Source: Alphaproteobacteria bacterium | GTDB taxonomy: Bacteria > Pseudomonadota > Alphaproteobacteria > RF32 > CAG-239 | Length of the DNA stretch: 7,411 nt | Assembly (NCBI GenBank): GCA_017645485.1 | Contig: JAGCOI010000143.1 | Coordinates: forward strand, 1 to 7,411 | Direction: 5' to 3' | In this document: in pieces, positions 1 through 5,931 of the stretch | How the letters are laid out: each line of letters opens with the position of its first letter | Numbering within the stretch: position 1 is the stretch's first letter | The notes under the pieces: model-generated | The model's database searches: none | Told to the model about the DNA's origin: nothing | Seen by the model: the letters and a program-made list of their open reading frames with translations, nothing else | Translations under genes and position numbers: made by a program

Positions 1-169
1 GCAACGCGATGCGTTGCGTCGGTCACTTGGTTTGTAACATCGGCGCACTTCGCTTGCACGCTCGTTTGCCGATTAACAAACCGTCGCCATTTGCGGTGAA
101 AATAACGTTTTGAGGTTATTTTCATCCTCATGCGTAATGACGTAAAGGGGGCAGAGCTTGTAATGACTG
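1..169. other. Non-coding region downstream of recF with inverted repeats
   Basis: I see no convincing gene in this stretch. It holds several inverted repeats. GCAACGC (1-7) and GCGTTGC (11-17) form a 7-bp stem with a 3-nt loop. GGTTTGT (29-35) pairs with ACAAACC (76-82), and inside it ATCGGC (39-44) pairs with GCCGAT (68-73). GAAAATAAC (98-106) and GTTATTTTC (115-123) form a stem with an 8-nt loop. GTAATGAC occurs twice (134-141 and 160-167); the same word ends the repeat element at 3081-3118. This suggests debris of dispersed palindromic elements rather than a gene. The left edge is cut by the window, so a feature further left could extend into it. Confidence 0.5.
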
Positions 170-198
170 AAAAAAAGCTTATAACGGCTCAGATAAGC
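170..198 (-). terminator. Probable intrinsic terminator of the dnaN-recF operon
   Basis: Read on the minus strand, GCTTAT (198-193) and ATAAGC (182-177) form a 6-bp stem around a 10-nt loop, followed by seven T residues (176-170). The recF stop codon (191-189) lies in the loop, so the hairpin overlaps the end of the gene. The stem is short and has only two G-C pairs, so termination may be inefficient. Confidence 0.45.
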
Positions 199-1397
199 GT
201 GTTGTTGTGAACGGTGAAAAATTGTGCGTCATCTTTGAGCGTTTTGAACACAGAAGCATCCGTCGAAGTTAAAAAGGCTTGCAATTTTAAATCACGCACT
301 TTGATAAGTAATGCGTCACGCTTTTTATCATCAAGGTGGGTTGTGACTTCATCCAAAAGCAAAACGGGGGCAAAACCTTTATCTAATAACTGGCACTTTG
401 TTTGCGCTAAAATTAAACTGATTAAAAGTGATTTTTGTTCGCCCGTTGAACATAATTCCGCAGGCATATTCTTCTTTTTGAAATAGACCTTGAAATCCGT
501 GCGGTTGATGCCCTCAAGCGAACCGTTTTGCAAAACATGTTTGCGGTTTTGATAAAGAAGATTTGCATAAGCATCTTCAACATCAAGTGCGGCAAATGTG
601 TCGAGCATTTGTTCGCATGTGCCGGTTAATTCAAGGCGAATGTCCGGAAAAATATCATCCGGCTCGTTTTGAAGAAAGGTGTTTAATCTGGCAATTGTTT
701 CACGCCGCGCCGCCGCAATCGAAACACCTGTTGCCGCCATTTGTTCTTCTAAGCTTGAAAGCCATGCATTGTCTTTGATGCCTTGTTTAAGAAGACGATA
801 CCATTCTTTATATAAATGCTCAAAAGCAGAAGTTCGTTTGGCATGTTCCAAATCAAACATATATACAATACGGTCCAAAAAACTGCGCCGCGGTTGCGGT
901 CCGCCCGAAAATATGCGGTCCATTTGCGGTGTAATCCATAAAGCGGAAAGGTATTTGCCGAGTTCGGCCTGCGTTGGTACTTTTTGAGAATCTATTTTAA
1001 CAATGCGACGATCAAAAGTATGCCATGAATCTTCCTGTTCTTGAGCGGTTTTCTGTAATGCCGTTGATAAGGTGTACGGCTCATCATTTTTTAAGATGCC
1101 GGCAGAAACAGCCCATGCAAAATTTTTGCTGCCGACAGGTGTTTTTGAAGACAAACAAGACGATGTGATGCGTGTAACGTCGCTTAGTTTGGCACTGCGT
1201 AAACCACGCCCCGGTGTTAAAAAGGATACGGCTTCTAAGATGTTTGTTTTGCCGCTGCCGTTTTCGCCCGTGATGACAACAGGGCCGATATGCGGTTCTA
1301 TTCTTAATTGTTCGTAATTTCTAAAATCAGTTAAAGTCAGGCGTGTAATGCCTGACTTTTGTCTTAAAACTTCGCTGATTTGATATAAGCCGACCAT
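189..1397 (-). CDS. recF: RecF, DNA replication and repair ATPase
   Basis: RecF is an SMC-like ATPase that binds gapped DNA and, with RecO and RecR, loads RecA in single-strand gap repair. The 402-residue product shows the ABC-type ATPase parts in order. There is an N-terminal LTDFRNY segment (22-28), a Walker A GENGSGKT (44-51), the conserved RRSFLDR block (170-176), the signature STGEQ (317-321), Walker B VLLLDE (345-350) and the D-loop HLDD (354-357). It is somewhat longer than the E. coli protein, mostly because of about 15 extra N-terminal residues before the usual start of the fold. The ATG at 1397 lies 6 bp after the dnaN stop and has no clear Shine-Dalgarno sequence. Translation is therefore probably coupled to dnaN. 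gyrB, often next in such operons, does not follow within the window. Confidence 0.97.
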   Translation of the reverse strand: MVGLYQISEVLRQKSGITRLTLTDFRNYEQLRIEPHIGPVVITGENGSGKTNILEAVSFLTPGRGLRSAKLSDVTRITSSCLSSKTPVGSKNFAWAVSAGILKNDEPYTLSTALQKTAQEQEDSWHTFDRRIVKIDSQKVPTQAELGKYLSALWITPQMDRIFSGGPQPRRSFLDRIVYMFDLEHAKRTSAFEHLYKEWYRLLKQGIKDNAWLSSLEEQMAATGVSIAAARRETIARLNTFLQNEPDDIFPDIRLELTGTCEQMLDTFAALDVEDAYANLLYQNRKHVLQNGSLEGINRTDFKVYFKKKNMPAELCSTGEQKSLLISLILAQTKCQLLDKGFAPVLLLDEVTTHLDDKKRDALLIKVRDLKLQAFLTSTDASVFKTLKDDAQFFTVHNNTLI

Positions 1398-1403
1398 GAG
1401 CTA

Positions 1404-2522
1404 TCAGACGCGCATCGGCATCAAAACGTATATGGCGGAGGCATCAGCCGTGTCGCGCACGACAGACGGTGATGAACCGTCGGAAAATGTCATTTGAACA
1501 TTTTCACCACGGATTTCGGATAAAATATCAAGCAAATATCTGAAGTTATAGCCAACCTCCAAAGCATCCGAATCGTATGAGGCTTCCAATTCTTCCAAAG
1601 CACTGCCTAAATCAGGACTGGAAGTTGTGATAACAAGGTGACTCTTGCTCATAATCAGTTTGATGGCGCGTGTACGTTCGGCAACAACGGATACACGATC
1701 AACCGCCGTTGAAAGTTCTTTAGCGGATAATTCCAAAATTTTATCGTTGCCCGTGGGAATGACACGCTCGTAATCAGGATAGGTGCCGTCAATCAATTTT
1801 GAGGTGAGGGTAATGTCTTTTAAGGCAAAACGAATCTTGTTTTCGGATAAAGACAAATCAATATCCTGGCAATCGGAATCTTCCAAAAGCTTTCTGACTT
1901 CGGCAATCGTTTTGCGTGGAATAATAACACCGCTCATCTTTTCAGCCCCTTGAGGTAAAGGTGCTTCAACGCACGCCAGTCTGTGTCCGTCGGTGGCAAC
2001 CACACGCAACACTTTTGTTTCGCCTTCGGTTTTGGCATGAATATATAAACCGTTCAGGTAATAACGCGTTTCCTCGGTTGAGGCGGCAAATTGGGTGCGG
2101 TCAATCACATCTTTAAGGTCTTCCTTAACCATTTTGAAATTGACGGGCAATTCGTCGCCGGCAATGACCGGAAAATCTTCAACAGCAATGGTCGGAAGCG
2201 AAAATTTTGAACGCCCCGAAGAAATGGAAAGCTGCCCTTTTTCATCAGGAAAAATAAGCTCTACCTGAGAACCGTCATTTAATTTGCGGACAATATCATA
2301 GAGCATGTGTGCGGGTGCCGTTGTGGCGCCTGTTTCAACAATTTTGGCATCTGTCAATTCCGTGATTTCGGTATCCATATCGGTTGCCTTAAAGCTGATG
2401 GCATCAGGCAACGCTTCCAAACGTACATTGGATAAGACCGGAATTGTGTTTCTTTTTTCAACAATACTTTGAACGTGACTTAACGTTTTTAATAAAACGG
2501 CTCTTTCAATTGTAAATTTCAT
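1404..2522 (-). CDS. dnaN: DNA polymerase III subunit beta (sliding clamp)
   Basis: DnaN forms the ring-shaped dimer that tethers DNA polymerase III to DNA and serves as a docking site for many replication and repair proteins. The 372-residue product has the normal family length and three clamp domains, roughly 1-125, 126-250 and 251-372. Recognisable blocks are RNTIPVLSNV (24-33) near the N-terminus and the terminal VLMPMRV, the usual clamp ending that lines the partner-binding pocket. The ATG at 2522 is preceded by AAGG at 2536-2533 on the minus strand, with a 10-nt spacer. It is the first gene of an operon with recF, and the gene ends in tandem stops (TGA TAG). dnaA, often directly upstream, is absent; a repeat-filled intergenic region is found there instead. 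Confidence 0.98.
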   Translation of the reverse strand: MKFTIERAVLLKTLSHVQSIVEKRNTIPVLSNVRLEALPDAISFKATDMDTEITELTDAKIVETGATTAPAHMLYDIVRKLNDGSQVELIFPDEKGQLSISSGRSKFSLPTIAVEDFPVIAGDELPVNFKMVKEDLKDVIDRTQFAASTEETRYYLNGLYIHAKTEGETKVLRVVATDGHRLACVEAPLPQGAEKMSGVIIPRKTIAEVRKLLEDSDCQDIDLSLSENKIRFALKDITLTSKLIDGTYPDYERVIPTGNDKILELSAKELSTAVDRVSVVAERTRAIKLIMSKSHLVITTSSPDLGSALEELEASYDSDALEVGYNFRYLLDILSEIRGENVQMTFSDGSSPSVVRDTADASAIYVLMPMRV

Positions 2523-2566
2523 TTTTATAAGACCTTAAAAAATTGTTTTAGTATTACCTCTTTGAT

Positions 2567-2595
2567 ATCATATTTCTTTTGTTTCTTAAATTAAA
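2567..2595 (-). promoter_or_regulatory. Possible dnaN promoter
   Basis: On the minus strand a good -10 hexamer TATGAT (2572-2567) lies 45 bp upstream of the dnaN start. The hexamer 17 bp further upstream (TTTAAT, 2595-2590) is a poor -35, so this is a weak or activator-dependent candidate. I saw no DnaA-box-like sequence (TTATNCACA) in this intergenic region. Confidence 0.25.
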
Positions 2596-2698
2596 AAGAA
2601 AGAGTCTTTCACAGGTTTTTAAAAGATGTTTAATGATAAACAGAGGCTTGGGGAATTGCCGCGGTAAATGACAGGGGTAGGAAGCATGGCGACGAGGG

Positions 2699-2731
2699 AG
2701 ATTGCCACGCCCTTTCAGGGTGAGCGATGAC
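2699..2731. repeat. Palindromic element, AGATTGCCAC type (copy 1)
   Basis: AGATTGCCAC (2699-2708 region) is followed by a small hairpin, CCCT (2710-2713) and AGGG (2717-2720), and then by GCGATGAC. The same architecture recurs at 3081-3118: AGATTACCAC, a hairpin, then CGTAATGAC. This matches a type of dispersed element often seen between alphaproteobacterial genes. The family assignment is from memory and not checked. Confidence 0.5.
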
Positions 2732-2744
2732 ATATAAAGAGATT

Positions 2745-2830
2745 CCGGAAACAACGATGAGTGAGGAGATGCTGGAATCAAGGATGAGTGAGGAGATGCT
2801 GGAATCAACGATGAGTGAGGAGATGCTGAA
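2745..2830. repeat. 27-bp tandem array, three units
   Basis: Units begin with ATGAGTGAGGAGATGCTG at 2757, 2784 and 2811, giving an exact 27-bp period. The first two units differ at one base (AAGG versus AACG at the end). The third passes directly into the ACAAG palindrome at 2823. A degenerate partial copy, CCGGAAACAACG, precedes the array at 2745-2756. Confidence 0.9.
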
Positions 2831-2846
2831 ACAAGTTCAGCATGAC
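2823..2846. repeat. ACAAG-loop palindrome, copy a
   Basis: The arms ATGCTGAA (2823-2830) and TTCAGCAT (2836-2843) are perfectly complementary (8 bp), flank the 5-nt loop ACAAG (2831-2835) and are followed by GAC. Three more hairpins with the same loop occur at 2898, 2959 and 3038, with different stems but the same or nearly the same 3' flank. Confidence 0.8.
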
Positions 2847-2907
2847 GAACTCCAACAAGTTCAGCATGACGAACTCCAACAAGTTCAGCATGACGAACTC
2901 CAACAAG
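2831..2907. repeat. 24-bp tandem array, three exact units
   Basis: Counted from the loop word ACAAG, the unit starts at 2831, 2855 and 2879, and each copy is identical over 24 bp. A fourth ACAAG at 2903-2907 ends the array and is followed by a different arm, TGGAG. Each internal unit joins the right arm of one palindrome (TTCAGCAT) to the left arm of another (CTCCA). This is what a tandem duplication between two ACAAG words would produce. Confidence 0.92.
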
Positions 2908-3009
2908 TGGAGCGCGACGGCTTTGCCGCTTGCTCTTCTTCGATTCCAGGATGACGAACTCCAACAAGTAGAGCGCGACAAGTTTGCTCATCTTCGATTC
3001 CGGAATGAC
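2890..3009. repeat. Imperfect tandem pair of about 60 bp
   Basis: The segment starting ATGACGAACTCCAACAAG at 2890 is repeated starting at 2951, 61 bp later. Both copies continue with T(G/A)GAGCGCGAC and end in TCTTCGATTCC(A/G)G. The second copy is several bases shorter in the middle and ends in GAATGACA. Each copy holds an ACAAG hairpin with arm CTCCA: 2898-2912 is fully paired and 2959-2973 has one mismatch. Confidence 0.8.
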
Positions 3010-3031
3010 AGGGTGAGGTATGCGCAATGAC

Positions 3032-3060
3032 AAAAAAATCCTCGGGACAAGCCCGAGGAT
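3032..3060 (-). terminator. ACAAG-loop palindrome acting as terminator of the TolC-like gene
   Basis: ATCCTCGGG (3038-3046) and CCCGAGGAT (3052-3060) form a perfect 9-bp GC-rich stem around the loop ACAAG, followed by GAC like the other family members. On the minus strand the hairpin runs straight into seven T residues (3038-3032), about 70 bp past the stop of the TolC-like gene. It therefore has the full form of an intrinsic terminator. On the plus strand there is no T tract, so termination should be one-directional. Confidence 0.75.
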
Positions 3061-3080
3061 GACATTGTGTGAGTCTGATG

Positions 3081-3118
3081 AGATTACCACGGCAGGCAAA
3101 GCCTGCCTCGTAATGACA
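3081..3118. repeat. Palindromic element, AGATTACCAC type (copy 2)
   Basis: AGATTACCAC (3081-3090) is followed by a perfect 7-bp hairpin, GGCAGGC (3091-3097) and GCCTGCC (3101-3107) with loop AAA, and then by TCGTAATGAC. It sits 11 bp beyond the stop codon of the TolC-like gene and shares its outer words with the element at 2699-2731 while having a different stem. Confidence 0.65.
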
Positions 3119-3129
3119 GTTTATATCAA

Positions 3130-5034
3130 TTATTTGATAAGCGGGGCTTTTTCAACCTCACGGCCGATTGTTTCCTGATTAACGTATGCATCTTGACTTT
3201 TTAAGCTCGGGCGGTGTGCCATAACCGTTGCCTGACGGCCTTCGGTTAAACCGCGCATTTCGGTTGCGGGTGTGTAGACTTCGCGCACGGTCAGTTTGAA
3301 ATCGTCATAACCGACATTGCCTTTGGCATCCGTGCCATAGACTTTAATGCGATATATGCCGCCGTCACCCGGGAGAGCACGCCCCTTAAAGCAATGGTCG
3401 TTTGTTTGATAGGTAAGCCACTTGGGGAGCGGTGCATCATCAATTAAACCGGCACTTGTTGAAACAACTTCTTCAAAATCAAGTGCATTGAAAATATCTA
3501 AAGGAACTTCGATGAAAATAGGTTCACCCGTTTCAACGGTAACGTCTTTTAACTTGCCGCGCGCGCTGATTTTAACCGGCGGACGTTTGACAGGCACATC
3601 CATTAAATAAGGACGATTGTCGGGCAATAAATCTCCTTCGGCCCATTTTTTGTAAACCTGTCTTAAATAAAAGGCAATATCCGAGGGCTTTTCGCTTAAC
3701 ATATAATAAGGTACGGCATCTAAGCCCAATGTTGTATAAAGGGTGCCGAGAGCTTCCTGAACATCAACATAGCTCATGAAAGCCTTAACTTCGTCTTCAA
3801 TGGCTCGCGAAGCTTCAAGCTGGCTCTTTTCGTTTTTGGATCCGTCCGTAAACGTGAGGTCTTCGGCAATGTTTTCGGATGTGTCGGAAATTTCGGAATT
3901 AATCTGGTAGTCTTCCATGGCAGCCATATATTGAGCCCATGCAACATAAACCTGATTTAAGATAAGCTGGGTTAATCTTTCGCGACGTAATCTTTCAAGA
4001 TTTGTGTCGTTTGCTTTTTGCAAAGATTCCATCATGTCGAAAGCAAGTTCTTTGCTTTCTTTGGAGCATTTGTCATAGGCTTTTAAGTTTTCTCTGCAAG
4101 CGGCATTTTGGTTTTCGTTAAATCTTGTGACAATCATTTCTTTGTCGGCATCCGTTCCGATTAAGTCGTGTGCACGCAGTTCGGGGCGGTTTGTTAAAGC
4201 CATCCATTCAAGCTGATTGAGGTTTGTTTTGATTTCAGGCAGTTCGAAATTGCCGTATTGTGTGCCGACAAGTTTGAAATCTGTTGTCGGGTGTAAGCCC
4301 ATAAGGCTGGCAAGATTTGTTTGAGCCGTTTCGAGTTTGTGTTTGAGAATATTTAAGTTTTTAACGGCTTCCATATATTTACGTTTTTTCTGCAATTCTT
4401 CCTGAGAAGGTGCTTCGCCGACAAGGGCGAGTTCTTTTGCTTTAACGTTCATTTCATCAACTTCGAGCGTTAAATATTCACTCATGTCATCAATAACAGG
4501 CAACAAGCGTTGAGCCGTTAAAGTTTTCCAGTACAAAACGCGTGCTTCCTGCAGGACGTTGTGAATAACTTTTCTGCTTTGTTCAACGGATAAATTCTGT
4601 TTTAAGGTTGAATCGGCGTTTTGATAGGCAAGTGTGGACATATCTAAAATGTTCCATGCAACTTTCAAATCCGGACTTAAGTTGTCGGAGTTGTTGGTGT
4701 TGATATAACCGGCCTTATTTAAGATATCTTGCAATTGTGATTGTGTGGCATTGCCGGCTTTTAAGAGATTTTCTTCCATGCTGACCATGCGTCTTGTGTA
4801 GTTATATTTTAAGGCAAGAGCCATGGCCATATACATATCAATCGGTTTTTTGATTTGCCGCGGGGCATTTAAATACATATTTTGCATGTCAATATCGGCA
4901 CGCACGGCTCTGTCCCAATCGGCATAATAAGCCTGAGGTTTTGCGGCCTGTTGAGGCTCGTAATCCATTTGTTTGTTGTTTTGGCACGAAAGAACGCCAA
5001 ACATTAAGGCAACAAAAGAAACAATTTTTTTCAT
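3130..5034 (-). CDS. TolC-like outer-membrane efflux lipoprotein with C-terminal cadherin/Ig-like domain
   Basis: The product is a probable outer-membrane lipoprotein of 634 residues. I start it at the ATG at 5034 because AAGGA (5046-5042) is 7 nt upstream; an adjacent ATG at 5037 is possible, and the frame also extends upstream to a TTG at 5049. The N-terminus MKKIVSFVALMFGVLSC is a lipoprotein signal peptide with the lipidated Cys at 17. Residues about 60-440 are largely helical, with two long helical stretches and the NRPEL-type block (283-287) seen in TolC/outer-membrane-efflux proteins. Residues about 490-583 look like a different fold: LPKWLTY (536-542), FKGRALPGDGGIYRIKV and a terminal DDFKLTV resemble dystroglycan-type cadherin (CADG/He_PIG) domains. 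A basic tail of about 50 residues follows. Family membership is moderately sure; partner pump and substrate are unknown. It is transcribed divergently from the VirB8-like gene. Confidence 0.75.
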   Translation of the reverse strand: MKKIVSFVALMFGVLSCQNNKQMDYEPQQAAKPQAYYADWDRAVRADIDMQNMYLNAPRQIKKPIDMYMAMALALKYNYTRRMVSMEENLLKAGNATQSQLQDILNKAGYINTNNSDNLSPDLKVAWNILDMSTLAYQNADSTLKQNLSVEQSRKVIHNVLQEARVLYWKTLTAQRLLPVIDDMSEYLTLEVDEMNVKAKELALVGEAPSQEELQKKRKYMEAVKNLNILKHKLETAQTNLASLMGLHPTTDFKLVGTQYGNFELPEIKTNLNQLEWMALTNRPELRAHDLIGTDADKEMIVTRFNENQNAACRENLKAYDKCSKESKELAFDMMESLQKANDTNLERLRRERLTQLILNQVYVAWAQYMAAMEDYQINSEISDTSENIAEDLTFTDGSKNEKSQLEASRAIEDEVKAFMSYVDVQEALGTLYTTLGLDAVPYYMLSEKPSDIAFYLRQVYKKWAEGDLLPDNRPYLMDVPVKRPPVKISARGKLKDVTVETGEPIFIEVPLDIFNALDFEEVVSTSAGLIDDAPLPKWLTYQTNDHCFKGRALPGDGGIYRIKVYGTDAKGNVGYDDFKLTVREVYTPATEMRGLTEGRQATVMAHRPSLKSQDAYVNQETIGREVEKAPLIK

Positions 5035-5047
5035 CATTTTATCCTTC

Positions 5048-5059
5048 AAACACGTGTTT
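5048..5059. promoter_or_regulatory. 12-bp perfect palindrome upstream of the TolC-like gene
   Basis: AAACACGTGTTT is a perfect inverted repeat centred on CACGTG. It sits one base upstream of the Shine-Dalgarno sequence of the TolC-like gene on the minus strand. It could be an operator or, in RNA, a small hairpin near the ribosome binding site. The cognate factor is unknown. Confidence 0.4.
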
Positions 5060-5071
5060 TTTTAAAAATAT

Positions 5072-5087
5072 TTTAATTGCAATTAAA
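5072..5087. promoter_or_regulatory. 16-bp perfect palindrome in the divergent promoter region
   Basis: TTTAATTGCAATTAAA is a perfect 16-bp palindrome near the middle of the gap between the TolC-like and VirB8-like genes. It contains the candidate -35 hexamer TTGCAA of the VirB8-like gene. That position fits an operator able to affect both divergent genes. AT-rich palindromes can also arise by chance, so the call is tentative. Confidence 0.45.
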
Positions 5088-5105
5088 CAACTTTGCGTAT
5101 AAGAT
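5077..5105 (+). promoter_or_regulatory. Candidate promoter of the VirB8-like/SemiSWEET operon
   Basis: TTGCAA (5077-5082) and TAAGAT (5100-5105) are separated by 17 bp and lie 37-65 bp upstream of the ATG at 5142. Both hexamers match the sigma-70-type consensus only partly (4 of 6 each). The -35 overlaps the 16-bp palindrome. Confidence 0.4.
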
Positions 5106-5141
5106 ACATCCAAATCGTAAAATTGAGGTTAATTTTATTTC

Positions 5142-5909
5142 ATGTTTGATATTTTTCGTACGCTTTTCAGATATAAAGAAAAAGAAAGTCCCGATGAACT
5201 CGGTGCATTTCCGGTAAAAGTGCATGTGGCGGCGTTTCCGGAAAGACGGTATTTATGGACTTCGAGGCTGCTTGTGATTTTAACAAGCCTGAGTATATGC
5301 GTGAACGTTATTTTGGTTTTGACGATTTATCTGATGATTCCGAATATTAAAGTTTATCCGCGTTTTTTCAGTATTAACAAATATTTCAGTCAAATCGAAC
5401 AGGTTGAGCCGCGTGTTTTAAATTATCCGGTGACGGATTTGATAACGGAGCAATATATTAAAGAATATTTATATTTGCGTTATACCATAACAGACGATGC
5501 GGAAGATTTGGTTTCGAGATGGATGGAAGGATCTTCGCTGTATTGGTATTCGGCACCGAGTGTTTATGCGGCGTTTAAATCAAAAGAGATGACATCAAAC
5601 ATTAAACTGTTTCGTGAGGGGCTTCGGCGTTATATAGACATTCAATGGATTAGGCCTTTATCAAGAGGATTGTGGCAAACACAGTTTGCAACGTATGATA
5701 TGATGCCCGGAGAGGCACCTTCCGTTATTTATTGGCGGGCAACCATTCGTGTGGCCTATCCGAAGATAAATTTTGCGGACAAAGATGACCAAATGCTTAA
5801 CCCTTACGGTTTTGTGGTACAAAGTTATTCACTTTCGTATCATGGGGCGGAAGGAGATAACGAATCGTATATGGATACGGCGCGTCGGCGTGCGGCAAGT
5901 GAACAATAA
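5142..5909 (+). CDS. VirB8-family inner-membrane protein
   Basis: VirB8 proteins are bitopic inner-membrane assembly factors of type IV secretion systems: a short cytoplasmic tail, one membrane helix and a periplasmic NTF2-like domain. This 255-residue protein has that layout. Residues 1-41 are polar, 42-66 are a hydrophobic helix, and the rest is a predicted periplasmic domain. The strongest match is LNPYGFVVQSYS (219-230), corresponding to the family's NPLGF-V-SYR block near the end of the domain. The segment YIKEYLYLRYTI (105-116) matches the family's conserved helix. The ATG at 5142 has only a distant GAGG (5125-5128, 13-nt spacer). No other type IV secretion gene is in the window, so it may be a scattered part of a system encoded elsewhere or a repurposed paralogue. 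It probably shares a transcript with the SemiSWEET gene 22 bp downstream. Confidence 0.8.
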   Translation: MFDIFRTLFRYKEKESPDELGAFPVKVHVAAFPERRYLWTSRLLVILTSLSICVNVILVLTIYLMIPNIKVYPRFFSINKYFSQIEQVEPRVLNYPVTDLITEQYIKEYLYLRYTITDDAEDLVSRWMEGSSLYWYSAPSVYAAFKSKEMTSNIKLFREGLRRYIDIQWIRPLSRGLWQTQFATYDMMPGEAPSVIYWRATIRVAYPKINFADKDDQMLNPYGFVVQSYSLSYHGAEGDNESYMDTARRRAASEQ

Positions 5910-5931
5910 AGTAATGAAAGGATAAAAGAAA

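Larger units (their letters stand above)
2523..3129. repeat. Repeat-mosaic intergenic region between dnaN and the TolC-like gene
   Basis: This roughly 600-bp gap holds no convincing gene. Positions 2523-2640 are AT-rich leader sequence of dnaN. From about 2640 to 3120 the DNA is a patchwork of short palindromic and tandem repeats, annotated separately below. The right-hand ends repeatedly read ATGAC or GCGAC. Open frames cross the region on both strands because the two main tandem units, 27 and 24 bp, are multiples of three. The encoded peptides are low-complexity echoes of the repeat, so I do not call them genes. Confidence 0.8.

Noticed and set aside
2727..2954. A 75-codon open frame on the plus strand (repeated MSEEMLES and QVQHDEL)
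   Set aside because: It is the same repeat read on the other strand. The frame stays open because both periods are multiples of three, and there is no convincing ribosome binding site. It would be reconsidered if ribosome profiling showed translation.
2745..3010. CRISPR array
   Set aside because: The units are contiguous tandem repeats without unique spacers, and no cas gene is nearby.
2554..3099. A 181-codon open frame on the minus strand across the repeat region
   Set aside because: The peptide is made of repeated HAELV and PHSSLIPAS segments that simply translate the 24- and 27-bp repeats. It has no start signal I trust and no recognisable domain, and it covers a terminator and several palindromes.
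2523..3129. Chromosomal replication origin next to dnaN
   Set aside because: The location invites the idea, but I found no DnaA-box-like sequences or AT-rich 13-mer array. The repeats are palindromic elements of the intergenic type.
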